In this document: positions 31,463 to 42,848 of the stretch, piece after piece | Position numbering within the stretch: the first letter of the stretch is position 1 | How the letters are laid out: every line of letters starts with the position of its first letter | Assembly: GCA_029532415.1 (NCBI GenBank) | Contig: JAQOTA010000042.1 | Location: forward strand, 310,001 to 374,000 | DNA length: 64,000 nucleotides | From: Marasmius tenuissimus | Lineage: Eukaryota > Basidiomycota > Agaricomycetes > Agaricales > Marasmiaceae | Direction of reading: 5' to 3' | Notes under the pieces: model-generated | The model's input: only the letters and a program-made list of their open reading frames with translations | Database searches by the model: none | Told to the model about the DNA's origin: nothing | Translations under genes and position numbers: made by a program

Positions 31463-34400
31463 TCGGTTTGGTAATTCATGCATATAGAAGTTGGATCTGG
31501 GAGGGGACTGGAACTCATGGTTGGACGTGAGGAAGGCAATATGATCGCATGGCAATTGCTGAATTACGTCCCTTATAGCTTTCTGGCGATACCGACTCCG
31601 CAGTCGTCCGTTACGTTCAGCCAACGACATCTGTATCTCGTGAGTGACTGGGAGATGAGAGGCGATGTCTTCATCAGGGGACTGATGAGTGTATCGCATA
31701 TAATAGAAAATTTTCAATCCATTGAATTTCGAGATGAAATGGGGGAGTCGGACCAAGATATCCGATGTCGCTCATGGCTGCTTGTCCGCGGGGGAGAGCA
31801 CGAGGTATGGGAGTTGAGGCACACTACTTGTCATGCACGAAGCCCCGTGGGGGTGTAGTAACACTCATTAACACGGTATTTGTTAGGATTTAGGAAGTCC
31901 GTGACAATCATAGTACCTGACGTAGCCTCAAATAAGAGATTCTTACATTCGTAAAATGGCCTACACTACCAGCGCAGAGACTCATCGAATCATCCATCCG
32001 ACACGGACCACAGCCTATCCACTTCCGCAGCCGTCGCCACTATACTCTGACTCCACCCTTCACCTCCTGATCCGATCCGATCCGCATAGCCCGGATGCCA
32101 TGTCCCACTACATGATTGAGTGACTTTGATCATCACGTCTCACAAGCGCGAGATTCTGATGTGGGGCATCCGATTTACCAAAATTTCCACATGTATGCGC
32201 GAGTAGCTGTTGGATCTACCTCGAGTATATGCACAGGTACAACTGTGTCCCGGTCTGGTTCCAATGAAGGTCGTCGCCTCGTTCGGACCAATTAGCGATC
32301 GCGAGGGAAATATCTTGGGCGTGGGTCTTTCAGATGGGAAGTCTTGTGAATTAGAGATGTTTTTAACTGAACAGTAACATGTATAAATCTCAGAAACGCA
32401 ATAGTTTATTGATATCAACAGGCGAACGACACATTGCTCTGCGCACTCGGAAATCTTCCAGCCACAGGCCTTTGTACTACGAGTTCAGAGGATAGCATGC
32501 AAGTAGCATGAATAGTTCGTTCGAAGGCTATCCTGTACAATGACGTATTCGTCAGACGCAGGCACGAGACCGACCAAAGATTTCACATACCAAACAATGT
32601 CCGATCTGTGGCGTGCCAGATTCAACACTCCGGTCCACCCCATAGGTTCAGCACGAACTTTAGACAATCGCCTCGGCGAATTAGAACTCTCGACCAATCA
32701 AAAGTCCGAATGAACCATGATGGAGGAAATCCTGCATAAGACCAAGAATGAACAAAGAAGCCGGAGTCTCGACTTGCCGGGCTATAAACGAAGCCAATCG
32801 CCCTTTAATCGTTCTCCTGGATCCCAGTTGGCGTATTTCGAATTTGGGACTCCAACGCTTCATTTGCTCGTTCTAGCGAGTGCCGATATTGGATGTGATG
32901 GCACCTGGCCTGTCTCGTGGTCTGAAGATTCCGCCCACGACACACTCACCCGCTTCCTGAGAAGAAGGCAGTGAAGTGGAGGAGGTGATCAGGATGACCC
33001 ATGTACAATGCTGCGGGCAACAGGGGACTAGGCTTCGGAGACGTTTGAAGTCTGTGTCTGTGAGCGACCGGTAAGGTTAGATGTACACTGGATGCGTGAG
33101 TGAAAGGTAGTATAATCGCCGAAGGTTGTTGGTAGTTTCTGAACGCAAAACAGGTTGAGAGATCACGAGAATTTGGGGGCTTTCAGCAGCTGTTGTCAAG
33201 CCATCGTAACAGAGCAACAGCCACGGTCTGCCCCGAGGGTTGGAGGGTGGATCGTACTTCTGGCAGGAAAAAAGGGGTGAAGGTGTTACCCTCCCAGACG
33301 AGAATAGCTGGAGATCAGGTAACGAGCGATAGTCGCTGAGTGAGGAACAGAGTTAGATTTCGGCTCGAAAAACCGGCCGGATACAGAGCACGCCTGCGTT
33401 CGTGGGCAAGACCATCTCTCTATCCATCAATCGGGATAGCGTACAGCTTCCCAGCTTGGTTGCATTGCAAGGCTCGAAAACAACCCTATCCTCCGTACAT
33501 CATTCAGCCCGGTCGACCATGAATCAACCTATCGATTCTACACCCCCAATCATCCGAGGCGAGTCTTTGAGTCTTGTAGGCCTGGAAACTCGCTCGAGGT
33601 GAAGGAGCCAGGGTTGTCGAAGATGGGCTGTCGTCGTAACCTCCAGCTCCGACAGATGGGGACTGGAGTGGATGCTTACAAGTTTTCGCGTGGTAAGAAA
33701 CGGCATTGTGAAGTACCCGGGTATGGTGATGGTAAAATGGGCGTTCTAGTGCAGAAAGTTTGGCGATATAGACATCGGCAGCACAAGCCGCTTGCTCTAC
33801 GCTGATGATGCAGGCATGTTGTATCTTCGACGAGAGGTGATGAACAGACTTTTGATCTTGCAATAAGCAGAGGAAGCGACCAATTTGACCCCAATACCGA
33901 AGGTGAAGTCAGCTCTCGGATCAATGAGAACGTGATAAACAAGACACACAATGACTTGTCCTCAGTCTTCTGCACTTTCCGCACGAGCTGTTGCTCGTGC
34001 GGAGTCCCCTCTTCCTCACACTCGCCGAGAGGATCGTGGATCTCGGCCTCAGCTGAAACAGAAAATCAGTTATCCGGACGGTAGAAATGCAGCAATAAGA
34101 ATGTACCGTAGTTATACCGTGTTTGCCTCTTCACCCTAGAATCTAGCTCCCTTCCTTACACAATAGGTGTGAGAGATGATGGCTGGGAACTGGTAGTGAG
34201 TAGCACCCCAGGCGTTGCCTTGGTGGTAGGTATTATTCGAAAAGGTCAGGCACGGCAGCGAGTTTAGCCTGTAGATGTCGGTGGCCAATATAGCTGAACC
34301 CGATGGATATGGCGAAGACAAAAGGCGAGACTTGCAGCTAACAACCAATGGTGAAAGGACCAAGCTCAACCATATGCTATTTTCTTCGTGTTGGCCGCAA

Positions 34401-36368
34401 AAGTGACCACGTCAGGGTATTTCAGAAACAAACACTTGTTCCATAGATCGTGGTTCAGCGCTGATCACCCTCGTCGATCAGAGTCAATTGAGCCTGGTAG
34501 GCTTGGTAAGCCAATCCGAAGTCTGAATATATAGTGAGAGTAAGGCTTTGGGATTAAAAATGATCATAAAAGAGCAGATATGGAATGTACTGTTCTAATG
34601 ACCCCCGACATGTTACAATGTCCTTCATGTCCCCGAGCGGCATAAATCTACCCTTTCCTCTTCCCCTGACTGCCCGCTGATCACGTTTCTCAGGCTCCCT
34701 TTCGATTAACTGGCCACGCAATGTCAAAGGAGAAAATAGGTCTCCTGAGGCCTTGCAAAGCGCAAAGACACGGTCTATAAACCGGGCGAATCATGAGTGG
34801 ATAGACTCTGAGATCTTGTTGCTCAACGTACCCAGTCTGAGTTTGCAGAAGGTCGTGGTTGGAGTGCAAGGGCTAGCACTGCCGCCGACTAATTCAGTTT
34901 CCGGTCAACTTTAGGGTAGGTCAAGAAGCTTCTTCTTTGTGATTCCGAAATTCCTTTGAATGTCGACTGGGAAGATATCCGGGCCTCGGGACCCCCAGTC
35001 ATATTTGAAGTTGCTTGGATGGGAAATTATACAGCCGTAGAGGAAAAGGCGTGATGTTGTATACACCACCCTGCCATTGGTTATGATCCTCCCCCTATTT
35101 CGTGACTTGGTTCCGTTCTGATCGCCTTCTACTTGAATGACAGGTTCTGTTCGTCTTCGTCGTTACTTTATCCAGCTGACAAGTATTTCGCTGTCAGGAA
35201 AATAGAAATGACCGCCTCCATTAATTACTCAAGGACATGTCGCACACATACCTAAAACGCGCGGTCAAGGAGCGGAGTCTTGAATCCTGATGAAGCGGGA
35301 TATGCCGACGACGACATGGAGTTTTCGAAAGTGGGGTGGGCCTCACTATTGCACTTCCGCTATCTAGGAAACATCACAAGGGTGGTGTTCAAAAGGTTTG
35401 TTTTATTTGTGCGTTTCGAAAGGTTGAGGAGCGAAATGAGGTTGATGCTCCCGATCGACATCCAAGGGAGAGGGTAGGGAGCTGTGAAAATCGAGAGCAG
35501 AACCGTCACAGCGTCAGCGAATTGTAGAGGGCTCCAGATAGACACATACAGGGAGCCGAGACAAGAAGACGGGCGCATGATGGAGATTTCATTGTAGCAT
35601 GGTAAATTCCCTTCTCACCTGTTTCTGCATACATCCTATTACTGACGTGGTCTTGGCCGAGCCTTTGCAGTGATGAGGTGTTGAATCTACTCCACTGTGA
35701 GGAGCCTAGATGCTGTGTGACGGGTGGACACTCGTGTCCTTGGCCATATTGACGCCATGGATGTGTAACGGATGCATAGTCAATGATGCGAGGTGTGATA
35801 TCTGTGCCCTCCCGCAGTCACTGTCCGAGTCCAACGCCAATGTTCAGATGATCACTCCGTATGTGCAAACTAGAATCGGGTGGGGATTCGTACTAACATC
35901 TCTAGCCACTCCTAGGTTAGGCGGAACCTAATATAAATGTTTATTTGCATCTAAGTCCTTTCTCATTTCTCCTGAATCCTGATCGTCAGCCAAGACAAGA
36001 TGTCTGGCTGTATGACGTCAACCACTCTGGAGCAGTGTTGAACTATCCCGCTTCAATGCTAGCTGTATCTGTACGGAATGAGTCAAACTCCAAGTTCACC
36101 CAAAAAGGGGTCCTCTCAAAGTTCGCACGGGATTCAGACCGTGAGATATGATTATGGCCCCCAGTCTCCATCTTGGATGCCTTATAAATAAAGCTCTCCG
36201 AAGTTGTGAGAAATACCTATCAATCTCCTCTCAACCTTTCTTGGTTCAGCTCTAGCTCTAGCGCTCAGCTACTATGAGCTCTAGTGGACCTCGTGTAACC
36301 GTTAGTAGTTTTGCTAATCTTATCGAGCTAACTATCCAATCAGTTTCTGTTTCTCACTTACGGTTTGG
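31463..36368. other. No gene recognised; possible decayed membrane-protein pieces
   Basis: Nearly 5 kb without a supportable gene. Minus-strand frames around 32690-32860, 34136-34369 and 35360-35578 have hydrophobic stretches, but lack the LWRCY, SNLLL and ESGxLYP motifs that define the nearby 7TM family, so I cannot assign them. No LTRs or tandem repeats were seen. Confidence 0.45.
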
Positions 36369-36685
36369 TGTTACAGTTACGAAGGGGGTATATCATTTTC
36401 TTCATCTAAGATATCTTATCTATGACTCTGATACGTTTATTTATCTGATCATAGTGTTATTTATCTGACCACAGTATTTGCATTAGTTCACAGTATTACG
36501 CAGTCCAGATCGCAGTATTTACAACAGTTCGCAGTATGTATGCAGTTCAAGTTTTAGTATTTATACTTGTACAGTAACAGGTCTTGCTCTTCAGCTTGAC
36601 CTTACAACTTCACATTCACGACACCAGAACCAAGACAGGTCGATAACTCAGTATTGAGCTTACGTTGTGAACACCAGTCATAACA
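36369..36685 (+). repeat. 5' LTR of the gypsy element
   Basis: This 317-bp LTR starts TGTTACAGTTACGAA and ends CAGTCATAACA. It contains repeated CAGTATTT/GCAGTATGTA words, a TATA-like TATTTATA (36558-36565), and at 36590-36604 a 15-mer complementary to the primer-binding site. It is clearly diverged from 42849-43168. Confidence 0.92.
36558..36604 (+). promoter_or_regulatory. Predicted LTR promoter and transcript 5' end (self-primer)
   Basis: TATTTATA at 36558-36565 lies about 25-32 bp before 36590, where TTCAGCTTGACCTTA begins. That 15-mer is an exact reverse complement of the sequence just after the LTR (36686-36700). In Tf1/sushi-type chromoviruses the first bases of the mRNA fold back onto the primer-binding site and prime reverse transcription. 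The TATA spacing fits 36590 being the transcript start. Confidence 0.7.
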
Positions 36686-36700
36686 TAAGGTCAAGCTGAA
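36686..36700 (+). promoter_or_regulatory. Primer-binding site of the gypsy element (self-complementary)
   Basis: TAAGGTCAAGCTGAA starts at the first base after the LTR and pairs perfectly with 36590-36604. The 3' LTR copy of the primer segment (around 43067-43081) has the same core, AGCTTGACCTTA, with a change at the edge. A tRNA match was not evident. Confidence 0.72.
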
Positions 36701-36984
36701 TACCAGAACAGCCGACTTATCCAAGTTTAGGCTATCCCAACGATCCAGAAACCAGAACCCCAGAACCGAACGACAAGATTTCTTTTCAAACCAGATCCCC
36801 ATCACCAGATACAGAACCCGAATCCCCTGGACAGATCAGAAATCCCGAAAGTGATAACTGGCCTTTCCTTCCATATCCAGAATACAGAGACACTTCGGAA
36901 TCCCCACCAGCAGATTTATTTCAGAACCTTAATTTAGGAAACGATTCAGATACTGATTGGGAAATAGAATCAACAGAATCAGAA

Positions 36985-37965
36985 ATGTCAGGACAGACAG
37001 GACAAGCAGTAACCGTGAACACTCATGCCAAAGAGATAAAGATCGGCACCCCTAAGGATTTTGATGGTGATCGCACTAAAACCGAAGAATTCCAAACTGA
37101 TGTCGACTTATACCTTACGGCAAACAAAGAAATCTATTCAGATGTCAAGAAGAAAGTAACTTTCATGCTATCCTACATGAAAGGAGGACCAGCTGGAAGA
37201 TGGAAGACAGTACGAATCCAAGAATATACAAAGGCAGGAGGAACATGGCCGACATACAATGCTTTCAAAGCTACATTCAAAGAAGCATTTGGAGAATCAG
37301 ACAAAGCAGGGAACGCCCCAAACAAACTTCGGCAACTTCTACAGAACAAAGATACAGCTGACGATTATGTCTCCAAGTTCGAAACACTGGCAGCTAAATC
37401 TGGAGTCAGTGATGACACAGCTTTAATTGATTATTTCGTACAAGGACTCAACGAATGGATCAGAGATAGGATGTATGAAAGAGAAGAAATGCCAACTACT
37501 CTTGCATCCTGGAAGACAATCATCAAAAGGATGGACAACAATAAGAGGAGAGGGAAAGGAATAGCCAGCTATCTCAGCAGCACAGTATCCAAACCGAAAC
37601 CCCAGTTCGTCCCAAACTATCAAACGCAACGAGATCCGAATGCTATGGATGTTGATCAAATTCACATTGATCGGCTTAGCCCGGCTCAAACACAAGAATA
37701 TTTTCAAAGAGGACTTTGTTTCAGATGCGGCCGTCAAGGACACATCGGAAGAAACTGCCCCAATCGACAGAGACAATATCAGAACTCACGACCCCAGTAT
37801 CAGAATAAGAAACCAAACGATAAGGTCCTTGTGACTATTCCAAAGGCAGAAGCAGATAAAATGAAACCTAGTGGATATACTCAGATCAGATCAATCTATC
37901 AGGAGATGACTGATGAACAAAGAGAAGAATTTCATAACAAGGTAGAGGAAGAGGGTTTTATGTAA
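36985..37965 (+). CDS. Gypsy Gag protein with CCHC zinc knuckle
   Basis: This 326-aa capsid/nucleocapsid protein forms the particle in which reverse transcription takes place. Residues ~20-190 form a typical retrotransposon Gag region (DFDGDRTKTEEF, helical, with DYVSKFETLA and LIDYFVQGLNEWI). Near residue 244 lies the CCHC knuckle CFRCGRQGHIGRNC for RNA binding. The ATG at 36985 is the first in frame, but the same frame is open and acidic/Pro-rich back to 36700 with no ATG, so the original start may have been lost. The last codons contain a frameshift heptamer, and the next ORF (Pol) overlaps by 28 bases in the -1 frame. Confidence 0.88.
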   Translation: MSGQTGQAVTVNTHAKEIKIGTPKDFDGDRTKTEEFQTDVDLYLTANKEIYSDVKKKVTFMLSYMKGGPAGRWKTVRIQEYTKAGGTWPTYNAFKATFKEAFGESDKAGNAPNKLRQLLQNKDTADDYVSKFETLAAKSGVSDDTALIDYFVQGLNEWIRDRMYEREEMPTTLASWKTIIKRMDNNKRRGKGIASYLSSTVSKPKPQFVPNYQTQRDPNAMDVDQIHIDRLSPAQTQEYFQRGLCFRCGRQGHIGRNCPNRQRQYQNSRPQYQNKKPNDKVLVTIPKAEADKMKPSGYTQIRSIYQEMTDEQREEFHNKVEEEGFM

Positions 37966-39253
37966 GGCAGACTGAATCGACGTCATCTCTGCCAACTTCC
38001 GTATCTATTTCCAATCTAACTGTAGCGACTGTTGACCAACACTCAATACATATTCCTGTATTTATAAAGATTGGAAATGGAAAATCCGTTGATACTAACG
38101 CACTTATAGATTCAGGAGCAGGAGGAACTTTCATCAATCAAGAATTCATGGAAAAACACCAAATAAACACAAAACTACTAGAAAAACCGATCAAAGTATT
38201 CAACGTAGATGGAACCTGGAACAAGACCGGAATGATTTGCAGATCTGCTTCACTCGATGTCACAATAGGAGGAACAGAAATGCAAATTCAGTTTCTCGTT
38301 TCAGGATTAGGAAAGGGAGAAATAATCCTTGGACTCCCATGGCTACGGAAACGAAATCCTCGGATTGATTGGGCAAAAGGTACGTTGTTTTTTCCGAAAA
38401 ACCCATTAACGTTTCGAAGCAGGCAGGAAAGATCCGATATCAGTATCCGAACCTTTCAGGAACTCAAGGATCAAGTAACACCAGAGGTTTATATCAGAGC
38501 CAAGACAACGGTATCACAAGAATTAGCACAAAAGAAAGATCAGGGTAAAAAGTCTATTGAAGAACTAATTCCTGAATATCTTTCAGAATACAAAGAACAG
38601 TTCGAGAAAAAGGCAGCAGAACGATTTCCCGAATCAAGAACTTATGATCATGCAATTGATTTCAAACCGGGGTTTATGCCAACAGGATGTAAAATCTACC
38701 CTATGACACCGAAAGAACAAGAATTACAAGATGAATTCTTGAAAGAAAACCTTCAAAAAGGGTATATTCGACCGTCCAAATCACCGATGGCTTCTCCGTT
38801 CTTTTTCGTATCAAAGAAAGAACGGGGAGCTTTTCGACCATGCCAAGACTACAGAAGACTAAATGAGGGGACAATCCGAAATACTTATCCATTACCGCTA
38901 ATCACAGATCTAATGGACAAGCTAAAAGGAGCAACAATATTTTCAAAAATGGATCTCAGGAATGGATACAATAATATTCGGATCAAAGATGGAGATCAAT
39001 GGAAGGCGGCATTCAAAACAAACAAAGGATTGTACGAACCCACGGTAATGTTTTTTGGGCTCAGTAATTCTCCAGCTACATTTCAAGCCTTCATGGATGA
39101 TATCTTTAGTGACATGATTGATGAAGGATGGATGGTAATTTATATGGATGACATACTGATTTTTTCATCAAACAAGGAAATACACAAAATCCGAACAAAG
39201 CGAGTCCTCCAAAGACTCAAGGAGCATGATCTATACCTTAAACCAGAAAAGTG
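37938..39253 (+). pseudogene. Gypsy Pol, protease and N-terminal reverse transcriptase
   Basis: The frame is open from just after a TAA at 37935 and would be reached by -1 frameshifting from Gag. The aspartic protease has LIDSGAGGTF (Asp codon 38108-38110) and ends with a typical ILGLPWLR. The reverse transcriptase starts with a YPMTPKEQEL-like region, PFFFVSKK, RPCQDYRRLN, FSKMDLRNGYN and FFGLSNSPATFQ. The catalytic YMDDILIFS is at 39141 onwards. The frame ends within HDLYLKPEKC at 39253, where the MITE is inserted. The MITE adds a stop at 39273. All catalytic residues are present up to the break. Confidence 0.85.
37953..37959 (+). promoter_or_regulatory. Candidate -1 ribosomal frameshift site (GGGTTTT)
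   Basis: In Gag frame it reads G GGT TTT, fitting the X XXY YYZ rule, and is followed one codon later by the Gag stop TAA (37963-37965). The Pol frame is open from 37938 and lies at -1 relative to Gag, so slippage here would give Gag-Pol. A downstream stimulatory structure was not worked out. Confidence 0.6.
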
Positions 39254-39396
39254 CACTGGGTGCAAAAAAGCATAATTCATGTGGTATTATTCAATCTTTA
39301 TGCTGAATTTATTCTAAAAAATGCCAAATTTGGAATAAATTCAGCATAAAAATCGAATAATACTACGTGCATTATGTTATTTTGCACCCAGTGGTG
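39251..39396. mobile_element. Foldback MITE with CACTG termini inserted in gypsy Pol
   Basis: A 140-bp element at 39254-39393 starts CACTGGGTGCAAAA and ends with its inverse (TTTTGCACCCAGTG). The two halves are imperfect inverted copies along almost the whole length, so it can fold into one hairpin. It is flanked by a 3-bp duplication GTG (39251-39253 and 39394-39396). Removing the element and one GTG rejoins the Pol frame exactly. CACTx termini with 3-bp duplications are typical of CACTA/CMC-type elements. Confidence 0.85.
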
Positions 39397-41617
39397 CAAG
39401 TTCGATGTGCAAGAAGTCAATTTTCTCGGAATGATTATCAGACCTGGAATCATTTCTATGGACCCAGTTAAACTTGCAGGAATCAAGGAATGGAAAGAGC
39501 CAACAACGGTGAAAGGGGTCAGATCTTTCTTAGGGTTTGGGAACTTCTACCGGAAATTCATTGGACGATATGCGGAGATTGCCAGACCATTGAACGATCT
39601 TACAAAAAAGGATACCAAATTTGAATGGAAGGAAGAAACTGATTGAGTGTTTAAATTACTAAAACAGAAATTTTTAGAAGAACCAGTATTACGGACGCCG
39701 GATGGAAATCCACCATTTGTGATAGAAGCCGACACTTCCAAATGGGCAACAGGAGCAGTACTGAAACAGCAAGATGAACACGGAGATTGGCACCCATGCG
39801 GGTATCTGTCACATTCATTCACTCCAACGGAACAGAACTACGAAATCTACGATCGAGAACTACTAGCAATAGTGCGAGCACGAGAAACCTGGCGGCACTA
39901 TCTTTTAGGATCAAAACATCCAACAACAGTACTATCAGATCACAAAAACCTCACTTATTTCCGATCACATCAGAAACTTAATTGCCGACAAGCTAGATGG
40001 GCTCTGTTCTTATCAGAGTTTGATCTAAAACTCATCCATGTACCGGGACATTGAATGGCACAGTCTGATGCGTTATCAAGGAGAGAGGATTTAATACCAC
40101 CGGAAGACACTGACAACGAAGACATTATGATGTTACCGGACAAGTTATTCGTGAACGTAATCGATACGGAACTTCACAGCCTAGTAGTAGAAAAAACAAT
40201 GGGAGATGATCTGATGAGAAATGCCGTAGAAGCCTTGAAAACGAAAGGAGCACCACCAATCAAATCAGCACTATCAGATTGGAAAATCGAAGACAGACTT
40301 CTTTTCTTCATGGACAAATGCTATGTGCCGAGAAATGAGGAACTTAGAAGAAAAATAACAAAGAAATATCACGATCCACTTCACGCAGGACATCCAGGAC
40401 AATATAACACTCTCGAACAAGTTAAACGCGATTACTGGTGGCCCGGAATGTATTCTTACATAAAGAAGTTCGTGGAAGGATGCACACTATGCCAACAAAT
40501 GAAAATCAACACGCATCCAACAAAGGCACCATTAATGCCGATACCAGCACCAGAAAATGTGTTACCATTTCCAAATCTCACTATGGATCTTATTACAGAT
40601 TTACCGGAAAACGACGGAGATGATTCCTTATTGGTTATGGTCGACCATGGAGCTACGAAGGGGGTAATTTTAGCACCTTGTCAAAAAACAATTGACGCGA
40701 TAGGAGCAGCCAATCTTCTTCTTGACTATGTCTACAAGAGATTTGGATTACCTGACAAGATTATATCCGACAGAGATCCCAGATTTGCAGCCAATACGTT
40801 CAAAGAACTCGGAAAATTACTTGGAATAAAACTCTCCATGAGTACGGCATATCACCCACAGACTGATGGAGAAACAGAACGAGTTAACCAAGAGGTGTAA
40901 GTCTATCTACAAATGTTCTGCGCTAGAAGGCAACACAATTGGAAAAGGTATCTACCAACAGCGGAATTCACTCACAACAATCAAGTACATTCAGCCAGGA
41001 AACATTCCCCATTTTTCATTATGATGGGATACAACCCACGAGCAATTCCACCAATCATCGAAAAGTCAAACGTTCCAAGTGCAGAAGAAAGACTTAATGA
41101 TCTCGAAAAAGTCCGAGATGAAATGTTCGCATTACACGAACTTGCTCGACAAGTAATGATCAATCATACGCAGAACAAGTATGAACCATTCAAAATTGGG
41201 CAAAGGGTTTGGTTAGAAGCAAAGAACATCAACTTCAGATACGAAACACGAAAGTTAGCACCAAAACAAGAAGGACCATTCAAAATCGAAGAAGTTCTAG
41301 GACCAGTGACATATCGTCTGACACTGCCAGAACAATGGAAGGTTCATCCGGTGTTTCACGCAAATCTTTTAACCCCATACAAGGAAACAGAGGCATATGG
41401 AGAGAACTGGACGTACCCGCCACCTGATATCATAGACGGAGAAGAGGAATATGAAGTAGAATCGATTATCGATCATCGGCCGAAGAAGAAACCTTGTGAA
41501 TACCTTGTCACTTGGGTAGGGGAACCATCCTTAGAAAACAAGTGGCTTACTGCCAAAGCTCTGAAGAACACCAAAGAAACTCTTCAAGAGAATAAAGAGA
41601 AGAGACAAATTCGCTGA
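39397..41617 (+). pseudogene. Gypsy Pol, RT end, RNase H, integrase and chromodomain
   Basis: Continuation of Pol after the MITE in one frame to 41617, interrupted by TGA 39644, TGA 40052 and TAA 40898. In order it encodes the RT thumb ([15 protein letters not shown]), RNase H ([32 protein letters not shown]), the HHCC zinc domain (HAGHPGQ...CTLCQQ near 40385-40500), and the integrase core with Asp in MDLITDLP, Asp in SDRDPRF and Glu in DGETERVN. The GPY/F-like end is GPVTYRLTLP. A chromodomain (YEVESIIDHR...YLVTWVGEP...NKW, about 41447-41550) closes it. In chromoviruses this domain targets integration to heterochromatin. Without the stops all parts would be complete. Confidence 0.88.
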
Positions 41618-41666
41618 AGAAATCATCCAAATCACTTCCACTTCTCTTCATAACAAATTTAACACT

Positions 41667-42785
41667 ATGGTCTCTGTCAACGCAGCAGCATCCACCTCAC
41701 AAACTTACGAAACTCAACTTCGCACAGTACTTTGTCAACAACTACCTCCACCACCAGCTTACCTTGATGATCCTCGAAACCCTGATTTTAACCTCTCTTC
41801 ACACCAACCTGTTAACGACAACTCTTCTCACGAAGACATGCCTTCCCTTATAGACCAACTTCGTTATCCTTCCCGAGCACTTCTTAAACTCGCTGATGGC
41901 AACAACATCAAAGCAATACTCATGAACACCGACTATGACAAACTCGTTACAGATCACCTCCAAAATCACGAACACCTCATTTTCTTTGCCCGTACCTTCT
42001 ATGATCTACGATGGGAGCATACAAAACTAGTTGAGCATGTTCAAGGACTTCGAGAAAGCTTGGGAACGTTGGCCGAAAACGCTCTCTACTTTGGAATGCT
42101 CGAACAAATCAAGATCGGAGAAGGACATCGAATTACAGAAGAAACCAACAGAATTAACGAAGAGAAAGAGAAGAGACTCAAGGGAAAGATGGTAGTAAAA
42201 GAAGAATGAGAAGAAGGAGAAATTTCGTCCACAGTAGCCGAACCACCCACAGCGATAGAAACCGCTCCCATTCCTATTCCACCTCCTATCATTACTGATC
42301 GAATGGTAGAAAATGTCATTGCATCAGCAATCGGACATTTACGATATCGACCACCTCCAACTCAAACCACTGACCCAAGGCCGAATGCTCCCACACCCAA
42401 TCAACAACAAAACCGTCCCAGAGGACCACGAGGAGGATCCCGACGAAGCTCACAGTCCTCTACCAATTCATATCGCTCCGCACCAGTTTCCCTTCCTAAC
42501 AGACCTAGTCAACGACAAACTGTTAGAACACGAGTCAGACCATCGAGAAGACCTAATTCTCGAGACACATGTTTTAATTGTAACGGGTTTGGACATTTCG
42601 CTCATTCCTGCAGTACATGGGTTTGCGATCACTGCCACCAACAATCTCCAGGGCATTATCCCTCTACATGTCCTCAACGACCTTTCCTACAAACACGCCG
42701 ACCTAACGCTCCTGACTCCGATTATGACAACGACTACGACGATGTCGCAGCGTCCAACATTTGTGACAAACCAGTTCATTACTGA
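41667..42785 (+). pseudogene. Third ORF of gypsy element, tandem zinc knuckles
   Basis: This ORF starts 49 bp after the Pol stop and remains inside the element. It reads as one frame to 42785 except for a TGA at 42207-42209. The first ~180 residues are unrecognised, with a Pro-rich stretch near the start and a charged, probably helical C-terminal half (EETNRINEEKEKR). After the stop the frame continues with a Pro-rich linker, an Arg/Ser-rich region, a canonical CCHC knuckle CFNCNGFGHFAHSC, then CDHCHQQSPGHYPSTC, a C-x2-C-x6-H-x4-C variant. The protein is probably nucleic-acid binding. It is unlike the Gag of the same element in sequence, so it is not a simple duplication. Confidence 0.65.
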
Positions 42786-42848
42786 TTGGTTGGACTTAGG
42801 ACGGTTATACGAAATTGAATGTTGCCATTCAACATAACGACGGGGTAA

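Noticed and set aside
34136..34369. Hydrophobic minus-strand ORF as a possible seventh 7TM family member
   Set aside because: It lacks all family motifs, and flanking exons could not be found.
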